A stretch of 28,305 nt of DNA, from positions 1-28,305 of IMG/VR virus record IMGVR_UViG_3300022851_000086; one strand, given 5' to 3'. The position numbers and the translations under genes are program-made. This DNA is from a virus. Numbering within the stretch: the first letter of the stretch is position 1; each line of letters begins with the position of its first letter. Under the pieces are notes generated by a model. The model worked only from the letters and a program-made list of their open reading frames with translations, was not told the DNA's origin and did not search any database. Positions 1 to 7,760 of this stretch are shown piece by piece.

Positions 1-1129
1 GGCCCGTCATTTCGCCCGCTATGATCGTGGTGCCGCTGCCAGAGAACGGTTCATAGACCGCTTGGCCGGGGCTGCTGTTGTTCTCGATGGGCCGCTTCAT
101 GCATTCAACCGGCTTTTGTGTGCTGTGGCCGGTTTCTGACTTCTGCGGCTTGGGAATTTGCCAGAGAGTGCTTTGCTTTCGGTCGCCACCCCAATGGCCC
201 GTTGCCCCTTTGCGCACCGCATACCAGCACGGCTCATGGTGCGGATGGTAATGCCCACGACCAATGACGAATTGATGCTTTGCCCATATGATCTGCGAAC
301 GGATTTCAAAACCACTTGCTTCGATGCTTTCTGCGACTGTGTGAGCCTTGTTTCCAGCGTGCCAAATATAAGCAACATCACCGGGGAACAGCGCCCAAGC
401 CTCTCGCCAGTCTGCCTGATTGTCGTTCAAAACCTTGCCGTGCATCCCGCCTGTTTTTCCAGGGTTCGTCAGCGGCAGCGCGTCTTTGCGCCACGATGCG
501 TCATATTCCACCCCATAGGGCGGGTCAGTCACCATCAGGTGAGGCTTCGCACCCGCCAGCAGAAGGGCCACTGTCTCCGCGTCAGTCGAGCTGCCGCAGG
601 TGATCCGGTGGTCGCCTAGCAGCCACACGTCGCCCAGAACCGTCACGGGCACGGCAGGCGCGTCAGGCACCGCGTCGGGATCGGTCAGGCCCTCGGTGAC
701 GTCCAGTGTCAGCGCGGCTATCTCCCCCAAGTCAAACCCCGTCAGCGTCAGGTCAAAGCCGGCTGCGTCCAGATCCTCAAATTCCAGCTTCAACAGGTCA
801 ATGTCCCACTCGGCAAACTCTGACACCTTGTTGACGCTCAGGCGGAACGCCTTGATCTGCGCGTCGGTCAGATCGTCGGCCAGGATCACCGGCACCTCGG
901 TCAGGCCCAGCTTGGCGGCGGCCTTGAGCCTCAGATGCCCGTCCACCACCGTGCCGTCCGACTTGGCGACGATTGGCACGCGAAACCCAAACTCTCGGAT
1001 CGCAGACGCCACCTTGTCAACGGCATGATCATTCTTGCGCGGGTTCCGGGCGTAGCCGATGCAGCGCTCTATCGGCCACGTTTCAAATATTAGCGACTTA
1101 TATTGGGGAAATTTCGGTGCAGGCATCAT
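1..1129 (-). CDS. ParB-like domain fused to N4/N6 DNA methylase (C-terminus cut by window edge)
   Basis: The protein joins a ParB/Srx-like N-terminal domain (about residues 28-87, with RNPRKN and GTVVDGHLRLKAA) to a beta-class DNA methyltransferase. DPPY (about 202-205, motif IV) comes before FSGSGTT (motif I) close to the window edge, the order expected of N4-cytosine/N6-adenine methylases of the beta class. It should transfer a methyl group from S-adenosylmethionine to DNA. The ParB-like domain is usual in phage methylases of this type and probably helps DNA contact. The start is ATGATG; its ATGA overlaps the stop of the upstream small gene, and an in-frame ATG one codon later is an alternative. 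Only a few C-terminal residues after motif I are missing. It is the last visible gene of the minus-strand modification operon. The family is clear; the target base and site cannot be read from sequence. Confidence 0.9.
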   Translation of the reverse strand, partial: MMPAPKFPQYKSLIFETWPIERCIGYARNPRKNDHAVDKVASAIREFGFRVPIVAKSDGTVVDGHLRLKAAAKLGLTEVPVILADDLTDAQIKAFRLSVNKVSEFAEWDIDLLKLEFEDLDAAGFDLTLTGFDLGEIAALTLDVTEGLTDPDAVPDAPAVPVTVLGDVWLLGDHRITCGSSTDAETVALLLAGAKPHLMVTDPPYGVEYDASWRKDALPLTNPGKTGGMHGKVLNDNQADWREAWALFPGDVAYIWHAGNKAHTVAESIEASGFEIRSQIIWAKHQFVIGRGHYHPHHEPCWYAVRKGATGHWGGDRKQSTLWQIPKPQKSETGHSTQKPVECMKRPIENNSSPGQAVYEPFSGSGTTIIAGEMTG

Positions 1130-1410
1130 AGCCCGTCCTCCTTTTTGCGCGGCGTTGTGGTTGGCACACCCTTGACCGCGAATGCCACCATGCAGTCAGT
1201 AACACGCCTGTCGGGGTTGATACCAGCCAGGCTAAACACTTTCCGACCCTCCCGTGAGTTTGCCCACAGTGTCAGGGTTTTTAGCGCCCGACCTTTGTGT
1301 TTTTTGGACTCTGTTGCGGTATGGCGAATTGCATCATTGAGTGATGTTAATACCACCGCGGACCACATGGCCCGAATGCGTGCAGCTTGTTCTGCGTTAT
1401 CGGTCATCAC
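1126..1410 (-). CDS. Hypothetical protein, 94 aa
   Basis: I do not recognise this family. The product is a basic, soluble-looking protein of 94 residues, with no membrane segment or signal peptide and a charged tail (TPRKKEDGL). The first half looks helical; GINPDRRVTDCM is a conserved-looking stretch near the middle. The first possible start is GTG at 1410, directly followed by ATG at 1407; both are coupled to the stop of the upstream gene (GTGATG). Its stop overlaps the ATG of the ParB-methylase fusion, so the two are surely co-translated. By position it may be an accessory of the modification module, but nothing in its own sequence shows that. Confidence 0.7.
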   Translation of the reverse strand: MMTDNAEQAARIRAMWSAVVLTSLNDAIRHTATESKKHKGRALKTLTLWANSREGRKVFSLAGINPDRRVTDCMVAFAVKGVPTTTPRKKEDGL

Positions 1411-1685
1411 CGGCCCCCCGCCAGAACGGCCCGCACACGGTCCATATCCAGGTCAGGCTGCAGCAGCAGCCGGACGGCCTCTGACAGGGCGTCACGCTGC
1501 TCTGTGAGCGCGTCCCGCTCGTCCAGCGCGGCCTCATGGTCCTCATCCTGCCAGCGTCGCAACTCGTCCAGTTCGTCCCAGACCCACGCCAGAGACGGCC
1601 AGCGTTCCCGGTGCTGTGACGTGCTGTCCGTGTTCAGGCGGGCCACTGCGGCCAGGCTGTCAAATCCGTTACGGGGCATCTGCAT
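1407..1685 (-). CDS. Hypothetical coiled-coil protein, 92 aa
   Basis: A longer reading frame opens at 1739, but the ATG at 1685 is preceded by a strong GGAGGA ribosome-binding site about six bases upstream and sits in a TAATG junction with the stop of the HNH gene, so I place the start there. The middle and C-terminal part (WDELDELRRWQDEDHEA then LDERDALTEQRDALSEA) is a run of heptad-like charged and leucine residues typical of a short coiled coil, so it probably forms dimers or binds a partner. I do not recognise the family. It lies between an HNH endonuclease and a methylase gene and shares their operon. Confidence 0.65.
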   Translation of the reverse strand: MQMPRNGFDSLAAVARLNTDSTSQHRERWPSLAWVWDELDELRRWQDEDHEAALDERDALTEQRDALSEAVRLLLQPDLDMDRVRAVLAGGR

Positions 1686-2296
1686 TACGTTCCTCCGGTT
1701 GTGCAGTTTACGAAATCTAGCGGGTCGTGCCAGTAACATCCAACACAGGTTCCTCTATAGTCAGTAGACCCTTTTGAAACAGGGACATGAAACCCGAGTT
1801 GTGTCGCATCAAATCTGATGTTTGTGCTTTTGCACCGATTGCAATGCGTTCTTTTAGCGTCGTTCACTGCCTTGGACAGAGGTTGAAATTCGTCACAATT
1901 CTCCACGGGTTTGAAGTTGTGCTTTCTCCCGTCCTTATGATCCATTTCCAAGTTGTTGCTTATCGCCAAAACGACGCAAAGTTTGTTCTTGTGATAATCG
2001 TAGACTTCGGGGGCAATGGTTCCATCAAAAGACAGTTCAGCCCAGCCTGCGGTCGCTACAGAAATGATACTTCCTTGCGGCCCCTTTCGTTTTACCAGTT
2101 TGTATTTTTTTGCCAATGACCCATCGTCTCGCGCCCAAGCGCTGCCGTTTCCGAAAGAAGGGAGTCCGTGCAGATGAAATTCCGAAACATTCAACGGGTC
2201 ACTGTGCCCATGCTTGTCTGGTTGAACTGTTTTTTCAAACCTGTCGGCGTGACTACCTGTCTTGAATGTTATAGCCTTTGGGTTTTTATGAGCCAT
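1685..2296 (-). CDS. HNH (beta-beta-alpha metal) endonuclease with zinc-binding cysteines
   Basis: This is a 203-residue protein with a clear HNH nuclease core: NNLEMDHKDGRKHN (D119-H120) followed by PLSKAVNDAKRTH (N145, K148, H151). Two CxxC pairs, at C152/C155 and C184/C187 (CVGC), probably bind a structural zinc. The first 110 residues do not look like a common homing-endonuclease DNA-binding domain. The layout, with an N-terminal part, HNH and a C-terminal zinc ribbon, recalls HNH-type type II restriction enzymes; that comparison is from memory. Its start overlaps the 3' end of the methylase-fold gene by 11 bases, so the two are coupled, which supports but does not prove a restriction-modification-like pair. 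A free-standing phage HNH nuclease is the main alternative. The base composition is more AT-rich than in the neighbouring genes, a sign of transfer. Confidence 0.8.
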   Translation of the reverse strand: MAHKNPKAITFKTGSHADRFEKTVQPDKHGHSDPLNVSEFHLHGLPSFGNGSAWARDDGSLAKKYKLVKRKGPQGSIISVATAGWAELSFDGTIAPEVYDYHKNKLCVVLAISNNLEMDHKDGRKHNFKPVENCDEFQPLSKAVNDAKRTHCNRCKSTNIRFDATQLGFHVPVSKGSTDYRGTCVGCYWHDPLDFVNCTTGGT

Positions 2297-3266
2297 AACC
2301 GTATCCCTTCAAAGAGTCGAACATTATCTGCTGATCCAGAACGTCCACGCAGAAGTAACTAGAGCTGAACGTGATCTTGTTTTCGCTGTTGTCCTGGTTC
2401 ATGAATTTCATCCGTTCTTCGAACATCAAGAGTTGGAGGGGGATGTTTCGGAACACCTGTTTTGGTGCAGCGTCGTTCAGCCATGTGTTACTCATTATGA
2501 GCGCGAAAGGTTTGCCCAACTCGATGGCGCGTTCAAAGATGCCGCGTTTGTTTGTAAACGGGGGGTTTGATACCATCACATCCCAATCCAGAGGGGCGTG
2601 CGTGTAGAAGTCTTGCCCCTCGTTGATATGTGAACGAACTACGTTGAAACCCTCAGACTCCAACACTTTGACAAAATTACTGGTTGCCTCATCAAACGGA
2701 CACCATATCGTCTTTCCCTTGAATTTTTCCAAATGTGGCACCAACGCCCTCACGGCATATTCCGGCGTGTAGCATTCGTCGTTGTCACCGGCGTTGTAGA
2801 GCACCCCTGCATTGGCGCTGGATAGTTTGGCCCGGTCAGGTGGGATGATCTCAGGCACCACCGTAGGGTTGGACTTGTAGGCCCGCACAGCATCCTCGAC
2901 CTTTTGCATTGTGGGGCGCTCGTGCTGTTCCGTCACCTGCCCCCAGACGTGCACGGCTTCGGCGTCGGAAAGCCGGGTCAGAGGTCTGATTTGAGCCTCA
3001 TTCGATGGGAGGATTTTGTCCACAAAAGATCCGTTTTTGTGGACATTTTGTATTGCCTGAAAACGCTCTGCCGCTTCAATCATTTGGTAGGCACGAGACT
3101 TTTTCCAGCCCCATCGCTGATCTGCGTATTCCTCAAACGTGCCATATTTTTTCTTGTATAGCTTGTCGTCGCGTATCTCGCGCAGCAACAAACCGTTGTC
3201 ATACCACGCTTTGAGGACGTTGGTTTCGATCTGTTCTTCCACCTTGTTAAGGCTTCTCTTGGCCAT
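2286..3266 (-). CDS. Methyltransferase-fold protein with phage DNA-binding N-terminal domain
   Basis: Counted from the ATG at 3266 the protein has 326 residues. A TTG start at 3293 is possible, but the ATG has a good GGAAGGA site about six bases upstream. Residues 1-130 resemble a domain common in phage and plasmid proteins: GLLLREIRDDKLYKKKYGTF, then ILPSNEAQIRPLTRL. The C-terminal domain carries YTPEY (166-170), IWCPFD (187-192, in place of the usual motif I) and SNPPF (233-237, the NPPF motif of N6-adenine methylases). Proteins with this IWCPFD/SNPPF pattern are often annotated as DNA methylases or sugar-phosphate nucleotidyltransferases; the NPPF motif favours methylation of adenine in DNA. 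It opens the operon and overlaps the HNH endonuclease gene. The reading frame is AT-richer than most of the window. Confidence 0.75.
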   Translation of the reverse strand: MAKRSLNKVEEQIETNVLKAWYDNGLLLREIRDDKLYKKKYGTFEEYADQRWGWKKSRAYQMIEAAERFQAIQNVHKNGSFVDKILPSNEAQIRPLTRLSDAEAVHVWGQVTEQHERPTMQKVEDAVRAYKSNPTVVPEIIPPDRAKLSSANAGVLYNAGDNDECYTPEYAVRALVPHLEKFKGKTIWCPFDEATSNFVKVLESEGFNVVRSHINEGQDFYTHAPLDWDVMVSNPPFTNKRGIFERAIELGKPFALIMSNTWLNDAAPKQVFRNIPLQLLMFEERMKFMNQDNSENKITFSSSYFCVDVLDQQIMFDSLKGYGYGS

Positions 3267-3300
3267 TTCGTATCCTTCCAATGTTAACCGCAATGCTTAC

Positions 3301-3329
3301 ATTGTATGGTGCGGGTGTGCAAGCAAAAA
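3301..3329 (-). promoter_or_regulatory. Weak candidate promoter for the modification operon
   Basis: On the minus strand a good -10 box (TACAAT, 3306-3301) lies 17 bases after a poor -35 (TTTTTG, 3329-3324). It sits about 35 bases before the ATG at 3266. Only the -10 is convincing. Confidence 0.3.
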
Positions 3330-3653
3330 GCTGCTGCCCAGATAAACAACATATCTAAAAAGTCCGTCACACCTCATAAACCATTGATAAACTTAAACCT
3401 TTTTCAGTATTATCCGTTTTCTGCCCGGACCGTGACGCTTCCAAACCTGTGGCTATAGCGGGAAAGAGTCATCGTCTATAATTTACAGTATTTATAAAAC
3501 CTTACATTTCTTGCACGTAATGAAACACTTCAATATACCGTCACAGTTTGGGTACAACAGAATATATGTATATAAACCAAACACTTAACAGGTGTGACGC
3601 TTGAATTTTCATCCGGGCACAAGCCCAGACTATCCGGGCAGAGCCATAAAAAA
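3330..3653. other. AT-rich non-coding region with short repeats (origin or control region?)
   Basis: No believable gene lies here on either strand. The stretch is clearly AT-richer than the rest of the window, with runs such as AATATATGTATATAAACC near 3561. It carries several short repeats. CGTCACACCT (3365-3374) has a perfect inverted copy, AGGTGTGACG, at 3590-3599. TCCGGGCA occurs twice in direct orientation (within 3611-3619 and 3632-3640) and once inverted (within 3420-3428). TGACGCTT occurs near 3432 and again near 3595. It separates the modification operon from the primase-helicase gene. Repeats plus AT-rich DNA beside a primase gene fit a replication origin or a multi-operator control region; this is an inference. 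Confidence 0.5.
3611..3640. repeat. Direct repeat ATCCGGGCA, two copies 21 bp apart
   Basis: ATCCGGGCA is at 3611-3619 and again at 3632-3640, a 21-bp period (two helical turns), with AGCCCAGA between. TCCGGGCAG also appears inverted at 3420-3428 as CTGCCCGGA. The same-face spacing suits protein binding sites. Confidence 0.5.
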
Positions 3654-3681
3654 GCCCCGCCACAATTTAATGAGGCGGGGC
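3648..3681 (-). terminator. Rho-independent terminator of the primase-helicase unit
   Basis: On the minus strand GCCCCGCC (3681-3674) pairs perfectly with GGCGGGGC (3661-3654) around a 12-base loop, followed at once by six T residues (3653-3648). It starts five bases after the stop of the primase-helicase gene. Confidence 0.85.
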
Positions 3682-3686
3682 GTTAT

Positions 3687-6299
3687 TTATAGACCTGGCA
3701 TTTTAATTACTGTTGACCGCACCGGCCCGCCGTCACCCAGTCGTTGCGCTGCGTCATACAGCGCCATGATGCTTGCGGGGTCGGTGCCCGTATAGTCTGC
3801 GATATGATATAGGCGGCATCTGTTCGGTGCTTTGGGGAAGGTATTAAGCTCTGAACGCGACGTGTTGCACCGCGTAGTGTGCCTGTAGCCTATCTGTTCA
3901 AGCTGCCGTGCCAGATACGGGCCGCCTGGCACTTTGAGGTCTTCAGACTCCAGCAGGTCACGAACCGCATTGAGCGACACCCACCCGCCCCTGAAGCCTA
4001 CAGCCCCTTCCGTCACAGCCGACCGGATCAGCCCCGCCGCCGCCCCGTCACCCGCGTGCATCGCCTCAGCGGTGCTGGACGTCACAGGCGCGCGGGACGG
4101 CGCCACATCAAGCGCCAGGTGGCCCAGATAGCCCCGCACCGCCTCGGCCCCACCTGCACCCCACCAGTCGTAGTAGGATCCCCACCAGTCGCCCGTGCCG
4201 CCTGTCCACCATTCAGGATAGAACGCCCGCGCGGCCTCGTCCTCGGTTTGTAGGGCTGAGATGAAATGTGCGTAGCGGCGTTCGCCCGGCGTGGCCAGCA
4301 TGCAATGCAGGTGGTTCGTGGTGAAGATCCAGTTGGTGAAATTCTGCGCGTCGTAGGAGCCTTTCCCTTTGCCGTGAATGTGCGCGGCATCGTCGGTGAT
4401 CCACGGCTTGATCTTTTCGGCCAGCACCGACAATTCGCGCTTGCTGTGGTCGCCTATCTCGTTCACCACGATCAGCGTCTTGCGGTCCATATAGCCATTG
4501 AAGTCTGTGGCTATCACGTCAGGTGATGGGTGCGCCACATTCTTGCGCCCGTGACAATACGCGACGGCTTGGGAAATTGTTCCCTTACCGCACCCCGGCG
4601 TGCCCTGCATCACCGGAGACCAGCGCAACATGACGCCGGGCCGCTGCACCAGATGCGCCAGAATTTGCAACAGCGTGTGCTGGTCGGCAGCGTCCGGGAA
4701 GTTTGACCGGATGACGTGCAGGAACGGATCAACCGCATCAGGCCCCACAGGCGCTGCGGGCGCGGTATGCCCTGGCTCGTAGACGTTCCGGATCTTGCGC
4801 CCCTTGTCGTCATAAAGATCAACGCCTGCCAGCGGGTCATAGCCTGTCGCGTGGTAACTGAGCGTGTCAGGATGCTCCCACCAGTAATCCGCCGCCAGCT
4901 TGGCCCGCGCGTTGCCTGATGACGGGTCCATAATCATGATCGGCGGCAGTTGCGCCATGGCGTCTCTGAATTGTGTGCGGGCCTGAGGCTGCATCCCACC
5001 CCTCGCATCCACCGCCACGGCCTGCCCGGCTTCATTTCGGACAATGAAATAATAATTCAACTCCGCGTATTCCGGCGTCTGTAACGCAATGGCACCCTTG
5101 GCCGCCAGAAAAGCCGTGACAGCACGCTTCACCGCCGCCTGCATCTTGGCTTTGCCCAGACCTGGATAGAGTTTACATTCTTCGAACACCTTTTCTCTAT
5201 CAGTAGGCGACAAGCGCGCCACTTCATCGGCCAGCAATTCCACTGCTGTCAGTGGGTTGTCTTTAATCCGCGCACATATCAGATCGACCACGCTTGCCGC
5301 GCGCGGCGCACTGGGCATCCCCTGCCCCGGCGCGGTCGGCATCATACCGGCTGGAACGTGAGACGGGCCCGGCATATTCAGCAGGCGGTGTCGCGCTCCA
5401 ATGCCCGCCACGTCCGCCCCGGCCTGCTTGGCGTGGTAGCCTATCGACCCCATGCCCGATCCACCATTTTTTCCGGGCGTGAAAGACGCAAACCGCTTGC
5501 TCAACTCTTTGGGGTCGTAATGCCTGCTACGGCTCGACCACGCATCTGCAACTTGTAACCCTTCGTCACTGCCCCCTGACACGTCTACGATGGCCGCAAT
5601 GATGGTGTGCCAGTGCTTGTCACCCCCTTTATGATCCGATTCCAGATCAGGGCTGATATACGTGAGCAATTCCTCCACCTCAGCCAAACTGGACGGCGTG
5701 TCCCGGCGCGGCGCTGGCATCACAGGCGCTTCGACCGTCAGGCGCTTATAAAAATCACCTGCCCCGTCGGTTGATGTGTGAACCACACGGGACATATGCG
5801 TCGCGCTTCCTGGCTTCAGGTGCCAGAACCCCGGCAAGCGCATCACGCGCGGCAAGTCTTTGACGGCTGGATCACCGTCGAATTTCTTGATCAGCGCGTC
5901 CTGCAGCGGTGTGAATTGTTCAAGCGTCACGTCATTGACGAGCCAGTAAGCGTGCCATTTGCCCGGCGAACTTTCAACTTCGATGTGAGGCGTTTGCCAT
6001 TCCCGGACAGGCTCAATCGGTGCGCCGTCAAGATCCAGCCAAAGCGCACGAACCCGTGTGATATTCTCAGCTTTGCGGCCCGTGCCGTCCGTTGCATTGA
6101 TGGTGATAAACACACCAGCGCCACGGCTTTGCAGATCGGTCAGACTGTCGGCATGATCCGCAAGCGTGCCGTGAAACACCCGCGCCAGTCGGTTATCTTT
6201 CCGGGCCGAGTCGTCGTCAAACGTCTGGAATGTGAATGATGTTGCATCAGGATCAAGTAACCGCAGGAATGATTCGGCCTGCGCCAGATCTGGCGTCAC
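3687..6299 (-). CDS. Primase-helicase (RepB/AEP-like primase, PriCT-2-like linker, D5-like SF3 helicase)
   Basis: This 870-residue protein should prime and unwind DNA at the phage fork. The N-terminal part looks like a RepB-type archaeo-eukaryotic primase: ALWLDLDG (85-92), HIEVESSPGKWHAYWLV (105-121) and RVMRLPGFWHLK (151-162). A PriCT-2-like helical domain follows (about 205-275). The C-terminal ATPase has Walker A GTPGCGKGT (566-574), Walker B TLIVVNEI (608-615), a sensor NWIFTTNH (656-663) and GERR (672-675), as in D5/DUF5906 superfamily 3 helicases. An Ala/Pro/Met-rich stretch (about 308-335) links the halves. The start is GTG at 6299: an in-frame stop lies two codons upstream, and GTGA overlaps the stop of a 20-codon leader. 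A strong terminator follows the gene. Confidence 0.92.
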   Translation of the reverse strand: MTPDLAQAESFLRLLDPDATSFTFQTFDDDSARKDNRLARVFHGTLADHADSLTDLQSRGAGVFITINATDGTGRKAENITRVRALWLDLDGAPIEPVREWQTPHIEVESSPGKWHAYWLVNDVTLEQFTPLQDALIKKFDGDPAVKDLPRVMRLPGFWHLKPGSATHMSRVVHTSTDGAGDFYKRLTVEAPVMPAPRRDTPSSLAEVEELLTYISPDLESDHKGGDKHWHTIIAAIVDVSGGSDEGLQVADAWSSRSRHYDPKELSKRFASFTPGKNGGSGMGSIGYHAKQAGADVAGIGARHRLLNMPGPSHVPAGMMPTAPGQGMPSAPRAASVVDLICARIKDNPLTAVELLADEVARLSPTDREKVFEECKLYPGLGKAKMQAAVKRAVTAFLAAKGAIALQTPEYAELNYYFIVRNEAGQAVAVDARGGMQPQARTQFRDAMAQLPPIMIMDPSSGNARAKLAADYWWEHPDTLSYHATGYDPLAGVDLYDDKGRKIRNVYEPGHTAPAAPVGPDAVDPFLHVIRSNFPDAADQHTLLQILAHLVQRPGVMLRWSPVMQGTPGCGKGTISQAVAYCHGRKNVAHPSPDVIATDFNGYMDRKTLIVVNEIGDHSKRELSVLAEKIKPWITDDAAHIHGKGKGSYDAQNFTNWIFTTNHLHCMLATPGERRYAHFISALQTEDEAARAFYPEWWTGGTGDWWGSYYDWWGAGGAEAVRGYLGHLALDVAPSRAPVTSSTAEAMHAGDGAAAGLIRSAVTEGAVGFRGGWVSLNAVRDLLESEDLKVPGGPYLARQLEQIGYRHTTRCNTSRSELNTFPKAPNRCRLYHIADYTGTDPASIMALYDAAQRLGDGGPVRSTVIKMPGL

Positions 6300-6358
6300 G
6301 GCGTCTCACCATGCTCAAAGCGGGCGGATCGTGTTTCGATTGCTTTGAAATTGGTCAT
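6296..6358 (-). CDS. Possible 20-aa leader peptide coupled to the primase-helicase
   Basis: The short frame reads MTNFKAIETRSARFEHGETP and ends in GTGA, shared with the GTG start of the primase-helicase. AAGG lies at a normal distance before its ATG (AAGGGCTTTCCATG). It could couple translation to the GTG start. A competing 29-codon frame in another phase (6404 to 6315, beginning MTRDAAQGLAHIRAF) overlaps it but has no clear ribosome-binding site. Neither is long enough to be certain. Confidence 0.4.
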   Translation of the reverse strand: MTNFKAIETRSARFEHGETP

Positions 6359-6462
6359 GGAAAGCCCTTATGTGGGCCAAGCCTTGCGCTGCATCGCGCG
6401 TCATGGTATCTAAGGCTCAGCGTTGTGACAGATGCACCCTACCGCCTTGCACCTCGCATGGC

Positions 6463-6492
6463 AAGCCCCGTCCCTTAAACCGGACGGGGCTT
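6463..6492 (-). terminator. Strong hairpin after the HTH gene, terminator-like
   Basis: AAGCCCCGTCC (6463-6473) pairs with GGACGGGGCTT (6482-6492), an 11-bp perfect stem with an 8-base loop. It starts at the stop codon of the HTH gene. The T-run behind it on the minus strand is short (TTGCC), so it may attenuate rather than stop transcription into the primase gene. Confidence 0.6.
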
Positions 6493-6704
6493 TACTTATC
6501 CAGCAGCGCCCGCACAGCCGCCCGCAGATCAGGCATCAGGAAATAATGCTTCACCGTCTCGGGGCTTGTTGGCGGCACGCACTTGCTGGCCACGTCCTGC
6601 CGCGACCATGAGTCCAGACATCCATCGGCTTTGCGCGTCAGGGAAACTGCGGCCCGGAGGATCACCTCGCGCCGACCTTCCGGCGACATTCTTACTCGTT
6701 TCAT
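6492..6704 (-). CDS. Small HTH protein, TetR N-terminal-like, 70 aa
   Basis: The protein has 70 residues. RREVILRAAVSLTRKADG, then SWSRQDVASKC, then SPETVKHYF and MPDLRAAV follow the pattern of a TetR-family DNA-binding domain (helix, helix-turn-helix, HYF-type recognition helix), but the ligand-binding domain is absent. It is probably a small phage transcription regulator; this rests on pattern resemblance only. The ATG at 6704 has an AAGGAG site eight bases upstream. A well-formed promoter lies in the end of the upstream methylase gene (6726-6754), so this gene has its own transcript start. A hairpin sits at its stop codon. An alternative is a small phage protein that happens to contain similar helices. 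Confidence 0.65.
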   Translation of the reverse strand: MKRVRMSPEGRREVILRAAVSLTRKADGCLDSWSRQDVASKCVPPTSPETVKHYFLMPDLRAAVRALLDK

Positions 6705-6725
6705 CTGTCAGACTCCTTTGCATTA

Positions 6726-6754
6726 CTATTGCCAGTTATTGACCGTCTTGTCAA
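6726..6754 (-). promoter_or_regulatory. Promoter of the HTH gene, member of the repeated promoter box family
   Basis: TTGACA (6754-6749), a 17-base spacer ending AATAACTGG, then CAATAG (6731-6726) and TAATGCA. The spacer end and the downstream TGCA match the boxes at 16089 and 17352. The start of transcription would be near 6719, just before AAGGAG. The box lies inside the last codons of the C5 methylase gene. Confidence 0.7.
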
Positions 6755-7760
6755 ACGCCTTGATAAACAGCGCAGCGGCTTGTGGCACGATTGCATTGCC
6801 ATACCCACGCAGCCGCATCACGCGTCGGGCTTCTTTGGTGCTTTGCGCAAGCGGGCTGGAAGCTGGCACGAAATCGCAGCCTTGCACCACGCCTCCGGGA
6901 AGCCTTGGAGCCACGCGCTGAACGCTGGATTTAACTGGCCGCCACTTTCCATCCCGGCAGAACAGCCAGTCAACATCGTCCCATCCGCCGTGATCCGTGC
7001 CGCTTGGGGATTGGCTGACAGCCACGCCACTCTGCCCAACAGCGCGTTCAACGGGACGTTGGTGCATTCCCTGCCGTCCTTGTGGTCCCTGGTCGTCGGC
7101 GTCGGCCAGCCGCTCAGATTGTAGCGTATCTGATCCTCCAGATTCCGAATGTCGTTTGTCTTCCACCTGTTCCCCCCAGCATCGCCCCGAGCCCTCGGAG
7201 TCATCCAGCCGGACGGCACCAAAGAATGTTCGTTGTCGGATGTGCGGCGCGCCGACGCCCGCAGCCGGTATATCTGACGCCCCAACGGCGTAACGTGCGG
7301 CTTCCAAACGGTGGAATAGATCGTCGAGCCAGGTCCATTCAGGTTCGCCTCCAACGCGCTTTGCAGACTTTCCGAACACAGCCGCGCTTGCGACCTGTTC
7401 GCCAAACAGCACAGGGGGGCGGCAAGCCCTGACCAGACTGATAAAATGGGGGGCAAGGTGTCGCGCATCGTCTTTTCCTTCCAATTTTCCGGCCGCGCTG
7501 AACGGCTGACAAGGCGGCGACCCGGTCCAGACCGGGCGCGTTGAGGGCCATCCCGCCAGCTTGAGCGCATAGGCCCACCCGGCAATCCCGCAAAAGAAAT
7601 GGCATTGCGTGAAGCCTTCCAGATCAGCTGGCTGCACATCAAGGATCGACCGGGAGTCGACCACGCCGTAGGGGATCAGCCCGTCAAACATCAACTGCCG
7701 GATCCACGCGCAGACCTGAGGGTCATTATCGTTGTAGTAAATGCTGGGCCGGGGCATCAT
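6726..7760 (-). CDS. dcm: DNA (cytosine-5)-methyltransferase
   Basis: The 344-residue protein methylates carbon 5 of cytosine in DNA using S-adenosylmethionine. Motif I is the variant FFCGIAGWAYAL (about 55-66). Motif IV with the catalytic cysteine is TGSPPCQPFS (PCQ at 83-85). The motif VI glutamate is in GEQV (120-123). APHIRQRTFF (171-180) is motif VIII, and GYGNAIVPQAAALF near the C-terminus is motif X. About 110 residues between motifs VIII and X form the target-recognition region, which sets the unknown site. The N-terminal 50 residues (IYYNDNDPQVCAWIRQLM) are the usual phage-type extension. Start ATGATG at 7760 overlaps the stop of the HD gene. The 3' end carries the promoter of the next gene. 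Confidence 0.93.
   Translation of the reverse strand: MMPRPSIYYNDNDPQVCAWIRQLMFDGLIPYGVVDSRSILDVQPADLEGFTQCHFFCGIAGWAYALKLAGWPSTRPVWTGSPPCQPFSAAGKLEGKDDARHLAPHFISLVRACRPPVLFGEQVASAAVFGKSAKRVGGEPEWTWLDDLFHRLEAARYAVGASDIPAAGVGAPHIRQRTFFGAVRLDDSEGSGRCWGEQVEDKRHSESGGSDTLQSERLADADDQGPQGRQGMHQRPVERAVGQSGVAVSQSPSGTDHGGWDDVDWLFCRDGKWRPVKSSVQRVAPRLPGGVVQGCDFVPASSPLAQSTKEARRVMRLRGYGNAIVPQAAALFIKAFDKTVNNWQ

Noticed and set aside
6818-7642. 274-codon minus-strand frame in a second phase of the cytosine methylase region
   Set aside because: Overlaps nearly all of the dcm-like gene, which carries all expected motifs; this frame has none.
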